8,769 nt of DNA from an uncultured Rhodospirillales bacterium (GTDB taxonomy: Bacteria > Pseudomonadota > Alphaproteobacteria > Acetobacterales > Acetobacteraceae), in the NCBI GenBank assembly GCA_903928045.1, contig CAIYPH010000176.1, positions 1 through 8,769 of the forward strand, written 5' to 3'. The position numbers and the translations under genes are program-made. Every line of letters starts with the position of its first letter. Positions within the stretch are counted from its first letter, which is position 1. Of this stretch, positions 6,022 to 8,769 are shown piece by piece. A model generated the notes under the pieces. It worked only from the letters and a program-made list of their open reading frames with translations, made no database searches and was not told the DNA's origin.

Positions 6022-7104
6022 TCAAGACGCCGCGGGGAAATCCGGCAGGTTCGGCGGCGGGTAATAGGGTTTGTCACCCAGCGCCCGCACGCGTTCCCAG
6101 AAGGCCGGGCCGCCGGAATTGCCGACTGCCTCGAGATCGGCCGCCTGACGCCAGATGTTCCAACTCTCGGGATGCAGCCTTGCGGCCTCCTTGAGCTGGG
6201 CATCGCCCTCCTCCGTGCGCCCCGCGTCGCGCAGCCACAGGCCGAGGCGGAAATGGGCGTCGGCCGCGGCGATGTTGGGCGTGACCTCCGGCAAGGCGCG
6301 GCGGGCCGCCGGAGCGTCCAGCGCGTGCTTGCCGGTGCGCACCCAGTCGCGCACCGCGTCCATATAGGCCACGCGGGCGGCGAGGCGGGCTTTCTGGTCC
6401 TCCGGCGCCATGGTGCGGGTCGCGAGGTCCATGCGGCGGAAATGGTCGGTGGAGCCGGCGGTTTCCGGCGGGCGGACGATGCTGCCATCCTCACCGATCC
6501 AGACGGCCTGGGGCACGTTGACCATGCCGTAGCGGGCGGCGACGAAGTGTTCCTGGTCAATCAGGCAGAGATAGTCCGGGTTTGCCTGCTCGATCCACGG
6601 GCGGGCACTTTCGGCGCCACGGCTTTCCTCGGCGACGGCGACGATCTGGAAATTCTGGTCCTTGAGATCGGCGTAGAGTTGCTGCCACACGGGCAAGTCC
6701 AATCTACAGCCTCACCAGGACGCCCAGGTGACCAGCAGGACCTTGTTGCCGCGCAGATCGGCGAGGCGATGGGTCTGGCCGGCGAGATCGGGCAGTTGGA
6801 AATCGGGGGCGGTGAGGGTTTCCAGCGCCTGCCGGCGCTCCTGCGCGGCGACGCCGAGGGACCAGACGGTGCCCATCGAGTCGGATACCGCCGGCGCCTC
6901 GATCAGGCGCCAGAAGGCCGCGACATCGACCACGTCACCGCGGCGCATCGTGGTTGGCAGCGGGATGCAGATTTCGCCGCGGCACATGCCCTCGGGCTTG
7001 GCTTCCCAGCCGATTGCAGCGAGGCAGTCGGCGGCATCGAGCCACAGCCCCTCGCCATCAGGGACATCTCGCGCCCCCGACTCGGTTAAAACGACACGCG
7101 TCAT
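6022..7104 (-). CDS. Putative selenoprotein: thioredoxin/AhpC-TSA-like protein with in-frame UGA (Sec131), U-x-C motif
   Basis: This is a redoxin-domain protein of 360 residues if the TGA at 6714-6712 is read as selenocysteine. The ATG at 7104 is preceded by AAAGGAGG 7 nt upstream, the best ribosome site in the window. Residues 1-95 hold a region with GWEAKPEGMCRGEICIPLP (Cys41, Cys46). A thioredoxin-fold domain spans about 96-230: APDFQLPDLAGQ, then VLLVTWASW-U131-G-C133-R, then DLPVWQQLY, IVAVAEE, and the cis-Pro loop VNVPQAVWI (Pro198). Residues about 279-314 look like one TPR. The TGA sits exactly where the attacking cysteine is expected, and 229 sense codons follow in the same frame. The likely role is a cytoplasmic thiol/selenol oxidoreductase or peroxidase; no signal peptide is visible. 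The alternative is a Cys-to-stop mutation. Sec decoding requires selA, selB, selC and selD elsewhere. Confidence 0.85.
6670..6711 (-). promoter_or_regulatory. Candidate bacterial SECIS hairpin immediately 3' of the in-frame UGA
   Basis: Directly after the TGA, the minus strand folds as GGC, bulged T, GTAGA, TTG, unpaired GAC, TTGCC, loop CGTGT, GGCAG, CAA, bulged C, TCTAC, GCC. That gives 16 pairs, one of them a terminal U-G pair. The apical loop begins 21 nt after the TGA and has G as its second base. As I recall it, the published bacterial SECIS rule places the loop about 16-37 nt after UGA with a G in its first two positions, so this candidate fits. It would bind SelB carrying Sec-tRNA. 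No folding program was run. Confidence 0.75.
6712..6714 (-). other. In-frame TGA predicted to encode selenocysteine
   Basis: The codon lies in the context GCG TCC TGG TGA GGC TGT, giving A-S-W-U-G-C. It is at the position of the nucleophilic cysteine of the thioredoxin-fold active site, with a resolving cysteine two residues later. The gene's real terminator is also a TGA (6024-6022), so only local context could distinguish the two. Confidence 0.78.
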
Positions 7105-7166
7105 CGCTGATCCTCCTTTGCGGGGACCAGGATGGCGCATATCGGGTCGTCTTGAAAGCGCGCGTA

Positions 7167-7238
7167 TGGGCGGTGACGGTTTCGAACCGCCGACCCTCTC
7201 GGTGTAAACGAGACGCTCTACCGCTGAGCTAACCGCCC
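7167..7238 (-). tRNA. tRNA-Val(UAC)
   Basis: A full 72-nt cloverleaf can be drawn on the minus strand. The acceptor stem is GGGCGGT/ACCGCCC with discriminator A. The D arm is GCTC-AGCGGTA-GAGC, the anticodon arm TCTCG-TTTACAC-CGAGA with anticodon TAC, and the T arm GGCGG-TTCGAAA-CCGTC with one G-U pair. The 3' CCA is not encoded (TAC follows). It starts 13 nt after the HU stop, so it may be cut from a shared HU transcript. Its 3' end faces the selenoprotein gene 62 nt away. Confidence 0.97.
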
Positions 7239-7251
7239 GCGCGAGCGCTGG

Positions 7252-7524
7252 TTAGACCAGCGCGTCCTTCAGGCCCTTGCCGGCCTTGAAGCGCACGGAG
7301 GTGGTGGCGGCGATGTCGATTTCGGCGCCGGTGCGCGGGTCACGGCCCTTGGAGGCCTTGCGCTGGGTGACGGCGAAGGTGCCGAAGCCGACGAGGCGCA
7401 CTTCCTCGCCCGCCTTCAGCGCGCCTTCGATGGCGGTGAGCACCGCATCGACGGCCTCGCCGGCCTTGGCCTTCGGCATGTCGCCACGCGCCGCAACCGC
7501 GGCGATGAGATCCATTTTGTTCAC
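7252..7524 (-). CDS. HU family DNA-binding protein
   Basis: This 90-residue histone-like protein bends and compacts DNA as a dimer. The sequence begins (V/M)NKMDLIAAVAARG and carries the HU signature in GFGTFAVTQRKASKGRDPRTGAEI, which includes the DNA-binding arm with its intercalating proline (DPRTG). It ends in FKAGKGLKDAL, typical of HU. The start is GTG at 7524, not the in-frame ATG at 7566. The GTG gives the standard 90-residue length and the conserved MNK N-terminus, and AGGGGG lies 7 nt upstream. A promoter is visible about 45 nt further upstream. It sits between lon and tRNA-Val and is probably expressed strongly and independently of lon. Confidence 0.96.
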   Translation of the reverse strand: MNKMDLIAAVAARGDMPKAKAGEAVDAVLTAIEGALKAGEEVRLVGFGTFAVTQRKASKGRDPRTGAEIDIAATTSVRFKAGKGLKDALV

Positions 7525-7565
7525 GTGTAAGCCCCCTGGACTGGTCAATGCGGCAATAGAATTCA

Positions 7566-7594
7566 ATTATCGCCAATTGGGTGGATGATTACAA
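7566..7594 (-). promoter_or_regulatory. Predicted sigma-70-type promoter of the HU gene
   Basis: On the minus strand a TTGTAA -35 box (7594-7589) and a GATAAT -10 box (7571-7566) are separated by exactly 17 nt. They match the TTGACA/TATAAT consensus at 4/6 and 5/6. Transcription would begin near 7559, leaving a leader of about 35 nt before the GTG. This short A/T-rich patch is distinct from the surrounding GC-rich sequence. Confidence 0.6.
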
Positions 7595-7603
7595 CCGCGA
7601 GTA

Positions 7604-7633
7604 GCAGCCCTCATGCAAGATGCCGAGGGCTGC
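7604..7633 (-). terminator. Hairpin after lon, possible terminator
   Basis: A perfect 9-bp stem GCAGCCCTC/GAGGGCTGC with a 12-nt loop lies 9 nt beyond the lon stop and upstream of the HU promoter. No T-run follows on the minus strand (TACTCGCGG), so it is at best a weak or non-canonical terminator, or a 3'-end stabiliser of the lon mRNA. Confidence 0.5.
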
Positions 7634-7642
7634 GTCCCGGGG

Positions 7643-8769
<1,127 letters not shown>

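Noticed and set aside
6022..7140. Two separate genes, or a pseudogene broken by a nonsense mutation
   Set aside because: The second piece would start from TTG inside the thioredoxin fold without the active site. No other damage is seen over 229 downstream codons, and the stop replaces precisely the redox cysteine with a SECIS-like hairpin behind it. A point mutation or sequencing error cannot be fully excluded.
7525..7566. HU start at the upstream ATG (7566)
   Set aside because: This ATG overlaps the predicted -10 box and would add 14 residues not typical of HU. The GTG at 7524 has a strong ribosome site and gives the standard 90-residue protein.

Overview
The window reads as a GC-rich alphaproteobacterial chromosome, most likely Acetobacteraceae or another Rhodospirillales. 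The basis is the codon bias, the HU and Lon sequences, and the order lon, HU, tRNA-Val(UAC), which I recall as common in alphaproteobacteria. The family placement is inference. Every gene I can support is on the minus strand, so the window reads biologically from right to left. The long plus-strand frames are antisense shadows.

Right end (8769 to 7167): the 3' part of lon, then a full HU-type nucleoid protein gene with a recognisable promoter, then tRNA-Val(UAC) only 13 nt after the HU stop. This is housekeeping DNA.

Middle (7104 to 6022): the most interesting locus. A simple gene call gives two adjacent ORFs, but they are one frame interrupted by a single TGA at 6714-6712. That TGA falls exactly where a thioredoxin/AhpC-TSA-like protein has its catalytic cysteine (TWASW-UGA-GCR). 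A compact hairpin with features of a bacterial SECIS element starts directly after the TGA, within the coding sequence. I read it as one 360-residue selenoprotein with Sec131 and Cys133 in a U-x-C motif, and a TPR-like C-terminal region.

Left of that (5973 to 3274): three closely spaced genes for an aconitase/IPM-dehydratase-like large subunit, its small subunit, and an isocitrate lyase/PEP mutase family lyase. Both hydratase subunits carry unusual substrate-site motifs, and the lyase has an altered gating loop. A hydratase paired with a C-C lyase suggests catabolism of a substituted malate or maleate, such as dimethylmalate, rather than leucine synthesis. A perfect 13-bp hairpin ends directly against the first start codon of this group and buries its likely Shine-Dalgarno sequence.

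Left end (3102 to 1): after a roughly 130-nt imperfect inverted repeat or terminator comes a branched-chain-amino-acid-type ABC importer: periplasmic binding protein, two permeases and the start of an ATPase, with ATGA overlaps between the last three. The importer may supply the substrate of the neighbouring hydratase and lyase, but only proximity supports this.
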